NCBI GenBank assembly: GCA_963779515.1
Contig: CAVZYN010000002.1
Span: 372,001-436,000, forward strand
Reading direction: 5' to 3'
DNA length: 64,000 bases
From: CAVZYN01 sp963779515
Lineage (GTDB): Bacteria; Pseudomonadota; Alphaproteobacteria; Rhizobiales; Hyphomicrobiaceae
Part shown: positions 26,053 to 34,690 of the stretch, piece after piece
Layout: each line of letters starts with the position of its first letter
Position numbering within the stretch: the first letter of the stretch is position 1
The notes under the pieces: model-generated
The model's input: only the letters and a program-made list of their open reading frames with translations
What the model was told of the DNA's origin: nothing
The model's database searches: none
Translations under genes and position numbers: made by a program

Positions 26053-28320
26053 TCAAAACAGCGCCTCCCACGCGGAACCGGCGCCAGCGAACACGAAGTG
26101 CTCGGCCGTCAGGTCGGCTGCGGTGTGGTTGGCGAAAATCAACGTCGCGTTGGCGCCGTACTTCACGGAGACATCCGCGCCGTTTTGCGTCATCTGCAGG
26201 GCGGCGAACGATGCCGCGCCTGCAGTTCCAGCGATCACGATGCGGTCGCCACCGGCGGCGATATCGAAATCCATGATGCGGTCGTAGTTGTCGCCAACGC
26301 GCACGAGGTACGTGTCCGCGCCCGCGCCGCCCGTCATCACATCCTTGTTCAAGCCACCCACAATGACGTCGTCACCGGCGCCGCCGAAAATGGTGTCCAT
26401 GCCGCCGCGACCATTGAGGTAGGCGCCACCATCGAGGCCATAGAACGTATCGGCCGCATCGGACGCCACGGCATATCCAAAGCGGACGACGTTGCCGGCA
26501 TAAGGGTCGATATTGGCGTGCGTCGTCACGTGGTCGCCGACGATCGGCCAATAGCCGCGGCCACCGCTCGTATCCTCCGCTGGATTATAGCTCAGCACGG
26601 CGCGATCGACGGTGATGACATTGCCGGTCTCGGGACCGCCATGGAAATTGACGTCGCGGTTGGTATTGGCGATGTGGATCGCGTTGTTGGCTTCAGAGTC
26701 CCAGCCCGAGAACAGCACCGCGTGGCGCGTATCGATGATGTCCAGGTTGGTGAAGCTCGAGTTGAACGTCTCACCGATCTCGAGGCCGTAGCCGTTGCCG
26801 CCTTCGCCCTTGTTCCAGGCGCCGCGCACCGTCAGGTGATCGACCGACATGTCCAGGCTGGCGCTGACCTCCAATCCGACGCTCGGAGCGTCCAGGATCG
26901 TGATGTCGTGGAGCTTGGCGCCGCTGGTGCCGCCGGCGTAGAGGGCGGCGAGGCCGTCGAAGGCCGGCATCAGATTGACGAAGTTGTTGGCATTGGCGGC
27001 GCCGAGGCCGCTGTCAATTGTGAAGTCCGACATGGAGAGCCCGTGCACGAGATCGGTCTTGTAGACCTCGGCGGCGCCAGCGGTCATCGCATAGGGGATC
27101 TCATGTGTGAAATAGACCGTGGTGCCGTCGATGCGGGCGATCTCCAGATGTGCCTCACGGAAGGGGTGGGCCGCCATATCCGCCGCCGAGACGTTGCTCC
27201 ACCCATTGGCGGCCATGTAGGCTGCATCGTTCTGCTGCACGACATAGAGTGTGTCGCCAGCCTTGAGGCCCGCAGTCGTCGCAAGCGTCAATGACGTCTG
27301 ACCTTGTGCGATGTTGGTCGTCGCCATGCCGAGGCTGACGCGATCGCCTTCCAGTACGGCGATCCCGTGCGTCTCGCTGCCGGCGGCGAAGTCAAAGCGG
27401 ATGACGGTTCCGGCTTCGCTGGCGCCACGGAAGGTGACGTTGTCGTGTGTGATGACGATGGCGCGGTCGAAGATGTGCAGGCCGTCGCTGAGCACGAATG
27501 TCGCGCCATCGCCCGCACTCGCGATCAGGGCGTTGACGTCAGCCGCCGTCATTTCCGTGCCGATGTTATAGACAGGCGCGCCCGCGGTGATCCCGTTGAA
27601 GTTCGCGGCCGACAGGCTGGCGCGTGTAACGCCTGCGAGCGTCAAGACGTCGCCATTGCCGAGATCGATGCTGGCGCCGGCGGCCGTGTCCGTCGTGCGC
27701 GCCAAGATCTCGCTCATGTATTGAATGTTTGTGCCCGACAGCGAGATGCGGTCCTGGGCGGTATTGAATCCGGACACCTGATCGGCGCCGTAGCCAGTTC
27801 GAAAAGCGACCAAGTCGGTGCCAGCGCCGGCAAACAGCATGTCGCGTCCTGCGCCGCCGTCCAGCTGGCTGCCTGTGCTGCTGGCGTGAATTGTGTCTGA
27901 ACCGCTGCCGCCGTGCACCTCAACGGTTGCGCCGGAGCTGATCCTGACCGTGTTGTTCGTGGTCCCGTCGAGCCAGACGTGACCAACACCCGCGACATAA
28001 ACATGACCGGTGAGGCTGCTAGCGGCCTTCAGCGTGTCGATGCCACCTGCGCCCGAGACGATCGTGAGTGTGCCATTCCCGGACTGGGACAGCATCGCGG
28101 ACGAGAGATAGACGTTGAGTGTGCCAGACTGATGCGCGCTGAAGTCGATTGCCTCGATGCTGGACAAGCTCGTGTACGACGTCGACTTGAATGTATAGCT
28201 GCCCGTGGTCGTCATCGCGAGCGTATCGAGGCCAGATCCGCCATTGACGGTCGATCCCGCGAGTTGCGGCATGGAAAGTCTGAAAAAATCGTTGCTCTTC
28301 GTGCCGGTGTAGCGCGCCAT
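26053..28320 (-). CDS. RTX-type beta-helix protein, probably secreted
   Basis: A 755-residue acidic Ca-binding protein without a signal peptide. The N-terminal third has degenerate haemolysin-type repeats (VHGGSGSDTIHA, LDGGAGRDMLFAGAGTD). The middle looks like a right-handed beta-helix of the pectate lyase/mannuronan-epimerase kind (DNVTFRGASEAGTVIRFDF, SMSDFTIDSGLG, LDIIDTRHAVLFSGWDSEAN). The end has classical RTX nonapeptides (FGGAGDDVIVGG, VMTGGAGADTYLV). This suggests type I secretion and polysaccharide binding or modification. No type I export genes are in the window. The start is MARYTGTKSNDF at 28320. Confidence 0.8.
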   Translation of the reverse strand: MARYTGTKSNDFFRLSMPQLAGSTVNGGSGLDTLAMTTTGSYTFKSTSYTSLSSIEAIDFSAHQSGTLNVYLSSAMLSQSGNGTLTIVSGAGGIDTLKAASSLTGHVYVAGVGHVWLDGTTNNTVRISSGATVEVHGGSGSDTIHASSTGSQLDGGAGRDMLFAGAGTDLVAFRTGYGADQVSGFNTAQDRISLSGTNIQYMSEILARTTDTAAGASIDLGNGDVLTLAGVTRASLSAANFNGITAGAPVYNIGTEMTAADVNALIASAGDGATFVLSDGLHIFDRAIVITHDNVTFRGASEAGTVIRFDFAAGSETHGIAVLEGDRVSLGMATTNIAQGQTSLTLATTAGLKAGDTLYVVQQNDAAYMAANGWSNVSAADMAAHPFREAHLEIARIDGTTVYFTHEIPYAMTAGAAEVYKTDLVHGLSMSDFTIDSGLGAANANNFVNLMPAFDGLAALYAGGTSGAKLHDITILDAPSVGLEVSASLDMSVDHLTVRGAWNKGEGGNGYGLEIGETFNSSFTNLDIIDTRHAVLFSGWDSEANNAIHIANTNRDVNFHGGPETGNVITVDRAVLSYNPAEDTSGGRGYWPIVGDHVTTHANIDPYAGNVVRFGYAVASDAADTFYGLDGGAYLNGRGGMDTIFGGAGDDVIVGGLNKDVMTGGAGADTYLVRVGDNYDRIMDFDIAAGGDRIVIAGTAGAASFAALQMTQNGADVSVKYGANATLIFANHTAADLTAEHFVFAGAGSAWEALF

Positions 28321-28533
28321 TGGAGTTTTCTCGAAATGTTGTCTCGCCGAATTGACCAGATGGCGTGCAAGAGGCGCACCCGCCGGCCGATGTGTGACGG
28401 CGCAACCCGGGGGAGTGGTGAGCCATGCGTTACCGCAGAGCAGACAGTTTTTCGCAAATGCCATCGTTTGCGTGACAGCGCATCGCGACGCGCTATGTTC
28501 GCGTCGAGACGACATGATCACGGGGGCGCCATC

Positions 28534-29760
28534 ATGACCGCACGCTTTGACTTTGGACCACTATTGGCGCCGGGACTTCCCGCGCCCGCCGCCAAATGGA
28601 CTGGATTTCCGAAGTTCAACTTTGTGGGTGGCCACAATGATCCGGCGCATGTGCCCGTGGACGCGCTGATTGCTGCCGCCACCGCCGTTCTGCGGCGCGA
28701 GGGCCCGACGCTTTCCACCTACAGCCTGCACAGTGGTCCGCAGGGGTATCGTCCGCTGCGTGAGTTTCTCGCGGATAAACTGAAGTGGCACGCGGGCATC
28801 ACGTGCACGCCGGACGACATCTTGATCACATCCGGCTCGCTACAGGGCCTCGATCTCGTCAATCAGCTGCTGCTCTCGCGCGGCGATACGGTGATCATCG
28901 AGGAGGATACTTATGGTGGTTCGTTGACGCGGCTGCAGCGCCTCGGCGTCAAGGCAATCGGTATTCCGCTCGACGGCGACGGGCTGCGGCTCGACGTGCT
29001 GTCGCAAACCCTCGACGATCTCAAACGCCGGGGCATCACCCCCAAGTACATTTACACCATCCCGACGGTGCAAAACCCGACGGGTACCATCATGAGTGCG
29101 GCGCGCCGTGCCGAACTGCTGCGCCTGTCGCAGGCGCACGGCGTGCCGATCTTCGAGGACGAGTGTTACTCCGACTTGATCTGGGATGGTCAGCGACCGC
29201 CAGCGCTCTACGCCATGAGCAAAGCTGGCGGCATCATTCATATCGGCTCGTTTTCGAAGTCGATCGCGCCGGCGCTGCGCGTCGGCTACGTCGTCGCGCC
29301 TTGGGAAATCATCTCGCGCCTGCTCCCGCTCAAGACCGATGCCGGTTCGGGTGCGCTCGAGCAGATGGTGCTCGCGGAATTCTGCGCCCAGCATTTCCGC
29401 ACGCACGTGCCAAAACTCAATCAGGGGCTGCGCAAGAAAGTCGTCACGCTGATGGAGGCGCTGTCCGAGCATTTCGGCACCGCCGCCGAATTCGACGATC
29501 CCAAGGGCGGGATCTTTCTCTGGGTTAAGCTGCCGGATAGCGTTGACACGCAGAAGCTTGCGCAAGTCGCGCTCGCCGAAGGCGTCGCCATCAATCCGGG
29601 GCCCGAGTGGTCGACCAATGGTGGTCATGGCCGGACGCGCCTGCGGATCTGCTACGCCAACTCGACCGAGCAGGAACTCCGCGACGGAGTAGCCAAGCTC
29701 GCCGGCATTTGCCATCGCGAATTCGGCACCCCCGCCCGCATCGCCAACGTCACGCGTTGA
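28534..29760 (+). CDS. PLP-dependent aminotransferase (class I/II, LysN-like)
   Basis: A 408-residue fold-type I aminotransferase. STYSLHSGPQGYRPLREFL, ITSGSLQGLDLVNQLLL, IYTIPTVQNPTGTIMS and the Schiff-base Lys in IGSFSKSIAPALRVGYV are diagnostic of the 2-aminoadipate/aromatic aminotransferase subgroup. The C-terminal RTRLRICYAN carries the carboxylate-binding Arg. The donor substrate is not determinable. It is divergent from the RTX gene, with a shared ~210-base gap. Confidence 0.9.
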   Translation: MTARFDFGPLLAPGLPAPAAKWTGFPKFNFVGGHNDPAHVPVDALIAAATAVLRREGPTLSTYSLHSGPQGYRPLREFLADKLKWHAGITCTPDDILITSGSLQGLDLVNQLLLSRGDTVIIEEDTYGGSLTRLQRLGVKAIGIPLDGDGLRLDVLSQTLDDLKRRGITPKYIYTIPTVQNPTGTIMSAARRAELLRLSQAHGVPIFEDECYSDLIWDGQRPPALYAMSKAGGIIHIGSFSKSIAPALRVGYVVAPWEIISRLLPLKTDAGSGALEQMVLAEFCAQHFRTHVPKLNQGLRKKVVTLMEALSEHFGTAAEFDDPKGGIFLWVKLPDSVDTQKLAQVALAEGVAINPGPEWSTNGGHGRTRLRICYANSTEQELRDGVAKLAGICHREFGTPARIANVTR

Positions 29761-29854
29761 GCCCTCTGACGTCGGCGGGCTCCGTGGTCTGCTTGACCCA
29801 TGCGACGGGCAACCGGTAGGTTGCAACCACGCCAGCCAAGTCGCGCCGTAAGCG

Positions 29855-30865
29855 CTAAAACGTCCGCCCCAGCTTCAAATAGTCCAGCCGGTTGCCCGAG
29901 GTCACATCGACGCGGCGTTTTGCGCCATCGGTCTCGACATCAATCGGCACCGCGACACCCGCGTCGCCGCGCGCCCACACCTTGCGATAGAACGCGGCGA
30001 GTGTCGCGATCGGCTCGCCGTTGACGCCGACCACCTGGTCGCGCGCCTTGATGCCGGCCTTGTCGGCGGGCCCACCCGGCGTGACGCGACGCACGAACAA
30101 CCGGCCATGCATCTCGTCCGCTGTGATGCCGAGCCACGGCTTGGCGCTGCTGCTGATGCGGCCCGTCGCCAACAAATCGCCGAGGATCGGCCGCAAGCCG
30201 TCGATCGGCACGAACATGTTGCCAGCGATGCCATCGCCCTTGCCGGTGGTATCGCCGACGATGAGCGATCCGATGCCGAGCAATTTTCCTTCGCGATTGA
30301 CCAGCGCCGTGCCGCTCCAGTTCGGGTAGGGCGGCGTTGTAAAGATCGCGGTGTCGAGAAGATACTCCCAATTGCCGGCGAACTCCCGCGTGGCGGATAC
30401 GGTGGCCGATCCGAGCGCATCGACGCCGCCCGCGCCGACGATGACGACGCGATCGCCGGTCTTCACATCCGCCGCCGAGCCGATTGGCATCGGGCGCACG
30501 CGCAACGCCTCCTGCGCCTTCAACAGGCCGAAGCCTGTCTCGTGATCGTAGCCGATGATCTCGGCGCCGACCGTGCGGCCATTGTGCAGCGTGACTTCGG
30601 CGGATTGCGCCTCGACGATGAGATAGCCGATGGTGAGGACGAGCCCGCTTGCGTCGATGACGACGCCGGCACCTTCGCGCTTCTGGCCGAGGTTCTTGAC
30701 GGTCTGGCCATCTGGATTGATCCGCGCCGTCACGGTCACCACGGCCGCGGCCATCTCCTCGACCGTGCTGCTTTGAGTGCGGGCGGGTGCCGCGGCCAAG
30801 ACAGACAAGACCATGATGCACATCAGCCAACGTCCGCTGATCAGCCAAACCGGGTCGTGCCGCAT
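29855..30865 (-). CDS. HtrA/DegP-like PDZ protein lacking the catalytic His
   Basis: A 336-residue exported protein (hydrophobic N-terminus ending APARTQSS) with a trypsin-like domain (GAGVVIDASGLVLTIG, DHETGFGLLKAQEALRV) and a C-terminal PDZ domain (FVRRVTPGGPADKAGIKARDQVVGVNG). The position where HtrA has TNAHVV reads TIGYLIV, so the catalytic His is missing. The Ser region reads PNWSGTALVN instead of GNSGGAL, keeping only the Ser. It is therefore most likely a proteolytically dead periplasmic chaperone or adaptor. Confidence 0.8.
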   Translation of the reverse strand: MRHDPVWLISGRWLMCIMVLSVLAAAPARTQSSTVEEMAAAVVTVTARINPDGQTVKNLGQKREGAGVVIDASGLVLTIGYLIVEAQSAEVTLHNGRTVGAEIIGYDHETGFGLLKAQEALRVRPMPIGSAADVKTGDRVVIVGAGGVDALGSATVSATREFAGNWEYLLDTAIFTTPPYPNWSGTALVNREGKLLGIGSLIVGDTTGKGDGIAGNMFVPIDGLRPILGDLLATGRISSSAKPWLGITADEMHGRLFVRRVTPGGPADKAGIKARDQVVGVNGEPIATLAAFYRKVWARGDAGVAVPIDVETDGAKRRVDVTSGNRLDYLKLGRTF

Positions 30866-31142
30866 TGGAACCTCATGCGCATGGAGCCATGATCTGCCGC
30901 GGAGTTTAGCCTAACAATTTCTTAAAAACGACGGGCAATCGAACCGGGCGGCGGCGGGGCTCGTCCGTGTCGCGACAACCATGCTCACAGATGTTCACAA
31001 ATTGCTGCAGGCTTTCACGTGTACTTGAGACCCCATGGCGGAAATCTGCGAATTGGATCATGAGTACTGCAATGGCAAAACGCCAATGCCTGCGACCGGC
31101 ACGATGCGACGGTGAGCGGCACACGAAATGCTGGGAGGGTCG

Positions 31143-31985
31143 ATGAAACGTTGGGCATTGACAGTGGCGCGCGCCGCCATGATGGGCACCGTTTGGCTGG
31201 CGCCGCTGACGGGCAGCGCATTTGCAACGACGATCGACGCAGCGTTTGCCCGGCACACCGCGGACAGCACGGTGATTGTGGATCATTCCGTCTGGGATGG
31301 CCTGCTCAAGACGCATGTCGTGAAAGATGCGCGCGGGCTCAACCGGATCGCCTATGCCAAGTGGAAGGCCAAGGATCATGCGGCTCTGAAGTCATATGTC
31401 GCGCTGCTCGAAGCGACGAATGTCGGCGCGCTCGCCAAGCCCGAGCAGTTCGCCTTCTGGGCCAACCTCTACAACGCGAAGACGATCGACATCGTGCTCG
31501 ACAAGTATCCCGTCAAGTCGATCAAGGACATCAGCCTCGGCGGCGGTTTGAAGTCGCTCGTCACGGGCGGGCCTTGGCAAGCGCCGGTGACGCGCGTCGG
31601 CGGCGTCGCGCTTTCGCTCGACGATATCGAGCACAAGATCATGCGCGTCTTCTTCAAGGATCCACGCGTCCACTACGCCGTCAACTGCGCCTCGGTCGGC
31701 TGTCCGAACTTGCAGGCCGCCGCCTTCACGGGCGCCAAGCTCGAAGGCCAGCTCGAGGCCGCCGCCAAAGATTTCATCAACAGTCCGCGTGGCTTCACCT
31801 TCGACAACGGCAAGATTTCCGCGTCGAGCATCTACACGTGGTTCGCGGTCGACTTCGGCAACTCGGAGGCCGGCGTTCTCGCGCACGCGATAATGTACGC
31901 TGAACCCGCGTTGAAGCTCAAACTCAACGGCGCAAAATCGATCGCCGGATACTTCTACGATTGGAGTCTCAACGATGCGCGCTGA
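31143..31985 (+). CDS. DUF547 domain exported protein
   Basis: A 280-residue protein with a signal peptide (MKRWALTVARAAMMGTVWLA...GSAFAT) followed by a DUF547 domain: VLDKYPVKSIKDI, SLDDIEHKIMRVFFKDPRVHYAVNCAS and GCPNLQAAAF. The HYAVNCAS...CP stretch with conserved His and Cys gives a papain-like impression, but no activity is established for the family. It is probably periplasmic. ATG 31143 gives the best signal peptide. Confidence 0.85.
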   Translation: MKRWALTVARAAMMGTVWLAPLTGSAFATTIDAAFARHTADSTVIVDHSVWDGLLKTHVVKDARGLNRIAYAKWKAKDHAALKSYVALLEATNVGALAKPEQFAFWANLYNAKTIDIVLDKYPVKSIKDISLGGGLKSLVTGGPWQAPVTRVGGVALSLDDIEHKIMRVFFKDPRVHYAVNCASVGCPNLQAAAFTGAKLEGQLEAAAKDFINSPRGFTFDNGKISASSIYTWFAVDFGNSEAGVLAHAIMYAEPALKLKLNGAKSIAGYFYDWSLNDAR

Positions 31986-32015
31986 CGTCGCACCTTTGAT
32001 TTCCGGCGGGACCGC

Positions 32016-32822
32016 ATGACGATGAGCGCCGCCGGCACGACGCCCCCAACACCTTTGGTCAGTACGATTCGGCGATGGGCTCCCATCGCCGTTCTCGCGC
32101 TATTGTCGGGCGTCGTGTTCGCGATGGGGTGGCACCGGCACCTGTCGCCGACCAGTCTCGTCAAGAACTACGACGCGCTACAAGGACTGATCGGCCGGAA
32201 TTTTGGTCTCGCGGTCGCCGCCTACGTCGCGCTCTATGTCGCCGTCGTCGCGCTGTCGCTGCCGGGCGGTCTGATCATGACACTCAGCGGCGGCATCCTG
32301 TTCGGTTGGGGTGTCGGCGCGCTGGCGGCCATCGCCGGTGCGACGATGGGCGCCTGCGTCATCTTCTTGATCGCCAAAACCGCGCTCGGCGAGAGCATGG
32401 TCGCCAAGGCCGGGCCCTGGCTCGGCAAGCTGCGCGCGGGCTTCCAGGAAAACGCGATGAGCTATCTCCTGTTCCTGCGGCTGGTGCCAGCGTTTCCGTT
32501 CGCACTCGTCAATCTCGCGGCCGCGGTTCTAGGCGTGCCGTTCGGAACCTATGTGATCGGGACATTGTTTGGCATCATGCCGGCGACGGCTGCGTTCTCG
32601 TCGGTCGGTGCGGGTCTTGCCAAGGTCGTCGCCGACGCCAGCGCGACGTATCAAGCGTGCGTGCAGGCGAAGGGGGCAGCCGCGTGCGGCGAACCGGCGT
32701 TCTCGCTCAGCGACGCGCTTGCCAACAAACATCTGCTGATGGCGTTTGCTTTCCTCGGGGTTGTTGCGCTAATTCCGGTTGCCTACAAAAAATGGAACGG
32801 CGGCAATGCAACAAAAACCTGA
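32016..32822 (+). CDS. TVP38/TMEM64 (VTT/DedA-like) membrane protein
   Basis: A 268-residue membrane protein with the VTT domain: VALSLPGGLIMTLSGGILFGW, AIAGATMGACVIFLIAK and the amphipathic RLVPAFPFALVNLAAAVLGV. Homologues are linked to lipid scrambling or membrane homeostasis. It overlaps the FAD oxidoreductase gene by 17 bases, a common pairing in Proteobacteria. Confidence 0.88.
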   Translation: MTMSAAGTTPPTPLVSTIRRWAPIAVLALLSGVVFAMGWHRHLSPTSLVKNYDALQGLIGRNFGLAVAAYVALYVAVVALSLPGGLIMTLSGGILFGWGVGALAAIAGATMGACVIFLIAKTALGESMVAKAGPWLGKLRAGFQENAMSYLLFLRLVPAFPFALVNLAAAVLGVPFGTYVIGTLFGIMPATAAFSSVGAGLAKVVADASATYQACVQAKGAAACGEPAFSLSDALANKHLLMAFAFLGVVALIPVAYKKWNGGNATKT

Positions 32823-34293
32823 CGCCAGTTCGCTCTCGTCGCCGCGCGAGGACATCAGCGCCGACCTTTGCATCATCGGCGCGGGTTCGGGCGGGTTGTC
32901 GGTCGCGGCCGCAGCCGCCCAACTCGGCGTCAAGGTCATCCTGCTTGAGAAGCACAAGATGGGTGGCGACTGCCTCAACTACGGCTGCGTCCCGTCCAAA
33001 GCGCTAATCGCGGCGGCCAAGCGCGCGCACCTGATGCGCACCAGCGGCGCGTTCGGCATCGCCGCCGCCGCCCCCGCCGTCGATTGGCCCGTTGTCGATT
33101 GGAAAGGGGTGCACGACCACGTCAAAAGCGTCATCGCGGCGATCGCGCCGAACGATTCGATCGAGCGGTTCACCGGCCTCGGCGTGCGCGTCATTCAATC
33201 GGCGGGAAAATTCCTCGACGCCTCCACCGTCGCCGCCGGCGACTACCGCATCAAGGCGCGCCGCTTCGTGATTGCCACCGGCTCATCGCCCGCGATCCCG
33301 CCGATTCCAGGCCTCGCCGAGGCGCCGCACTTCACCAACGAGACCATCTTCGACAACCAAAGCCCGATCGCGCATCTGATCGTCATCGGCGGCGGTCCGA
33401 TCGGCATGGAGCTGGCGCAGGCGCATCTGCGGCTCGGCGCCAAGGTCACCGTGCTCGAAGGCCTGAAGGCGCTGGCCAAGGATGATCCGGAGCTGACCGA
33501 GGTCGTGCTCAAGAAACTGCGCGCCGAAGGCCTCGCCATCCGCGAAGGCGTCCGTGTCGAGCGGGTCGAGGCGATCCCGGGCGGTGGCGTCCGCGTGCAC
33601 GTCAGCGACGGCGGCGCCGCACTCGCGCTCGAGGGCTCGCATCTTCTGGTCGCGACCGGCCGCAAGGCCAACATCCGCGATCTCAATCTCGACGCTGCCG
33701 GCATCAAGCACGATAACCGTGCCATCATCGTCAACGGCGGCATGCTGACGTCAAATCCGTCCGTGTTCGCGATCGGCGATGTCACCGGCGGCCTGCAGTT
33801 CACGCATGTTGCCAACGCGCACGCCGGCATCGTCATCCGCCGCGCCTTGTTCCGGCAGCCGAAAAACTTCAATCCCGACCTGGTGCCCTGGGTGACGTAT
33901 ACGTCGCCCGAGCTCGCCAATGTTGGCCTCTCCGAGGAAACCGCGCGCAAGCGCAACATCGCCATCAACGTCTATCGTTGGCCCTACCACGAGAACGACC
34001 GCGCCCAGGCCGAGCGGGCGACCGACGGCTTCATCAAGGTCATCACCGACAAGAAGGACAAGATCCTCGGCGCCGCCATCGTCGGCGAGAGCGCGGGCGA
34101 ATTGATCCAGATGTGGTCGTTCGCCATTGCGCGCGGCCACGGCATCGCCGCAATGACCGACTGGATATCGCCCTATCCGACATTATCGGAGATCAACAAA
34201 CGCGTTTCGTTCGGGTATTATGCGATGAAGGGTCAGGGGTTCGCGGGTTCGATCGCCCGCAAAGCCATCGGCTGGCTCGCGAAACTCGGATGA
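32806..34293 (+). CDS. FAD-dependent pyridine nucleotide-disulphide oxidoreductase
   Basis: A 495-residue flavoprotein of the mercuric reductase/dihydrolipoamide dehydrogenase type. The FAD motif LCIIGAGSGGLSVAAAAA, redox-active GGDCLNYGCVPSKA, NAD-binding IGGGPIGMELAQ and FAIGDVTGG are all present. The C-terminal interface motif reads YPTLSE where lipoamide dehydrogenases have HPTxSE, so the catalytic His is absent, as in the TVP38-linked subgroup. The electron acceptor is unknown. It is translationally coupled to the TVP38 gene. Confidence 0.9.
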   Translation: MQQKPDASSLSSPREDISADLCIIGAGSGGLSVAAAAAQLGVKVILLEKHKMGGDCLNYGCVPSKALIAAAKRAHLMRTSGAFGIAAAAPAVDWPVVDWKGVHDHVKSVIAAIAPNDSIERFTGLGVRVIQSAGKFLDASTVAAGDYRIKARRFVIATGSSPAIPPIPGLAEAPHFTNETIFDNQSPIAHLIVIGGGPIGMELAQAHLRLGAKVTVLEGLKALAKDDPELTEVVLKKLRAEGLAIREGVRVERVEAIPGGGVRVHVSDGGAALALEGSHLLVATGRKANIRDLNLDAAGIKHDNRAIIVNGGMLTSNPSVFAIGDVTGGLQFTHVANAHAGIVIRRALFRQPKNFNPDLVPWVTYTSPELANVGLSEETARKRNIAINVYRWPYHENDRAQAERATDGFIKVITDKKDKILGAAIVGESAGELIQMWSFAIARGHGIAAMTDWISPYPTLSEINKRVSFGYYAMKGQGFAGSIARKAIGWLAKLG

Positions 34294-34625
34294 GCAACCA
34301 TCGTGCCGAAGGAGCCGCTCTGATGGTTGATCGGAGCAACAATGAGATTCCCGAGGAGATCTTCCGGCGCGACCATGGCGGAGAAGAATTCGCACGTGCG
34401 ATTGCACGCGAAACTGCCGGATCGACTCGAGAGAAGATCGTGACGTTTCTCGTCATCCCCTTGATTTGCGTGGCGATGATCCTGTTCGCTCTCTGGCTTG
34501 TCATAATGTTTTTCGGTGCAGCAACCGTGGAAGCGTGGATGCTTGCAATTGTGGTAGGGTGTTCGGCGCTCGTCATTGCGATATCGTCACTTGCCTTTCG
34601 CAACAGGTGGGGACGGCGCCAATGA
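34290..34625 (+). CDS. Small two-helix membrane protein
   Basis: A 111-residue protein overlapping the oxidoreductase stop (ATGA). An acidic N-terminal half (EIPEEIFRRDHGGEEFARAI) precedes two membrane helices (FLVIPLICVAMILFALWLVI and AWMLAIVVGCSALVIAI). I do not recognise it. Its position suggests co-expression with the TVP38-oxidoreductase pair. Confidence 0.6.
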   Translation: MSNHRAEGAALMVDRSNNEIPEEIFRRDHGGEEFARAIARETAGSTREKIVTFLVIPLICVAMILFALWLVIMFFGAATVEAWMLAIVVGCSALVIAISSLAFRNRWGRRQ

Positions 34626-34690
34626 TCCAGTGCAACGGATGAGCCGCTCGAAGCGTCGGGTGGCTGGAGCGAACGAAAGTCGAGGGGCGT

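Noticed and set aside
26011..27294. Long plus-strand open frame opposite the RTX gene
   Set aside because: Low-complexity, arginine/valine-rich shadow of a well-supported minus-strand gene with RTX repeats; GC-rich DNA leaves such antisense frames open.
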